Shown here piece after piece: positions 63,760 through 64,000 of a stretch of 64,000 nucleotides of DNA; the first letter of the stretch is position 1; the number at the start of each line of letters is the position of its first letter. Source of the stretch: Undaria pinnatifida. Its lineage: Eukaryota > Sar > Phaeophyceae > Laminariales > Alariaceae. Where the stretch lies: assembly GCA_012845835.1 (NCBI GenBank), contig JABAKD010000017.1, positions 8,980,942-9,044,941 of the forward strand. Reading direction: 5' to 3'. The notes under the pieces are model-generated. The model saw only the letters and a program-made list of their open reading frames with translations. It was not told the origin of the DNA and searched no databases. A program made the translations under genes and the position numbers.

Positions 63760-63901
63760 CGTGGCCATAGGCAGGATGGAGAGGTTCTTGTTAGACCGCA
63801 GCGAGAAAGTGCCCTTGCTCCCTCTTTGGACGATGCAGTATACAGTCCACGTCCCCTGTGGTTTAGAGCTCCTGGCGTACAGGTCTACATAGGCGGGACA
63901 C
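63760..63901 (-). CDS. PH/DUF547 gene, first exon visible in window
   Basis: Exon of 142 nt (1 nt then 47 codons) between TTTGCTCCAG| and GCCACG|GTGCGA. It reads CPAYVDLYARSSKPQGTWTV, YCIVQRGSKGTFSLRSNKNL and SILPMAT. A beta-rich look (VDLYAR...TWTVYCIVQ...TFSL) suggests part of a C2- or other beta-sandwich domain, but no family is certain. The 5' part of the gene lies beyond the right edge. Confidence 0.7.
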
Positions 63902-64000
63902 CTGGAGCAAAGTAGACACAGACATGGTCCACAAGAGAGTTTGGCCATTGCAGACGAGACGCAACAGTGCATGTCGTACTCACAACACATCAACGTGCTC

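Overview
This window looks like nuclear DNA of an intron-rich eukaryote. Coding sequence appears only as short blocks of about 60-420 nt with GT-AG (once GC-AG) borders, separated by introns of 0.3 to about 11 kb that are packed with simple repeats, satellites and tRNA-derived retroposons. There are no operons, Shine-Dalgarno sites or long bacterial-type genes. An interstitial TTAGGG-type telomere patch, poly-Ala and poly-Gly exons, and a PH + DUF547 protein would suit a stramenopile such as a brown alga or another large-genome protist. That placement is a guess from general character, not from a diagnostic marker.

Two gene models are supported. (1) A plus-strand WD40-repeat protein has exons at 13.57-13.68, 14.27-14.48, 16.45-16.60, 27.51-27.62, 29.83-29.99 and 30.82-30.94 kb. 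Two less certain upstream pieces lie at 0.95-1.19 and 8.70 kb. Splicing 27616 to 29828 joins GSIQ to VWDV and so restores a textbook WD repeat. (2) A minus-strand gene enters from beyond the right edge (first visible exon 63.90-63.76 kb) and ends with a stop at 45755. Fourteen exons are seen. They encode a basic/unknown N-terminal part, a Gly/Ser-rich linker, a PH domain and a complete DUF547 domain. Almost all of its exon phases match; one exon in the middle of the PH domain is missing from the model. The two genes converge, and a compact LTR-type element at 36.06-38.13 kb lies between them. It carries only a Gag-like reading frame with a CCCH zinc knuckle, apparently read through a -1 frameshift site.

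Layout: 0-13 kb is repeats (a ~40-bp ACCCG minisatellite, a 21-bp minisatellite, SINE-like copies, ~150-bp tandem repeats). 13.5-31 kb is the WD40 gene and its introns. 19-25 kb holds several retroposon families. 31-45 kb is intergenic with duplications and the LTR element. 45.7-64 kb is the PH/DUF547 gene, whose introns hold two large pentanucleotide satellites, (AACCC)n and (ATACC)n.

The most unusual property is that most recognisable exons have one or two diverged tandem copies of themselves, with their splice borders, in the neighbouring intron. The copies usually carry stops or indels. One pair, at 30.6 and 30.8 kb, is intact enough to be alternative exons. This recurs in both genes and looks like a continuing local exon-duplication process.
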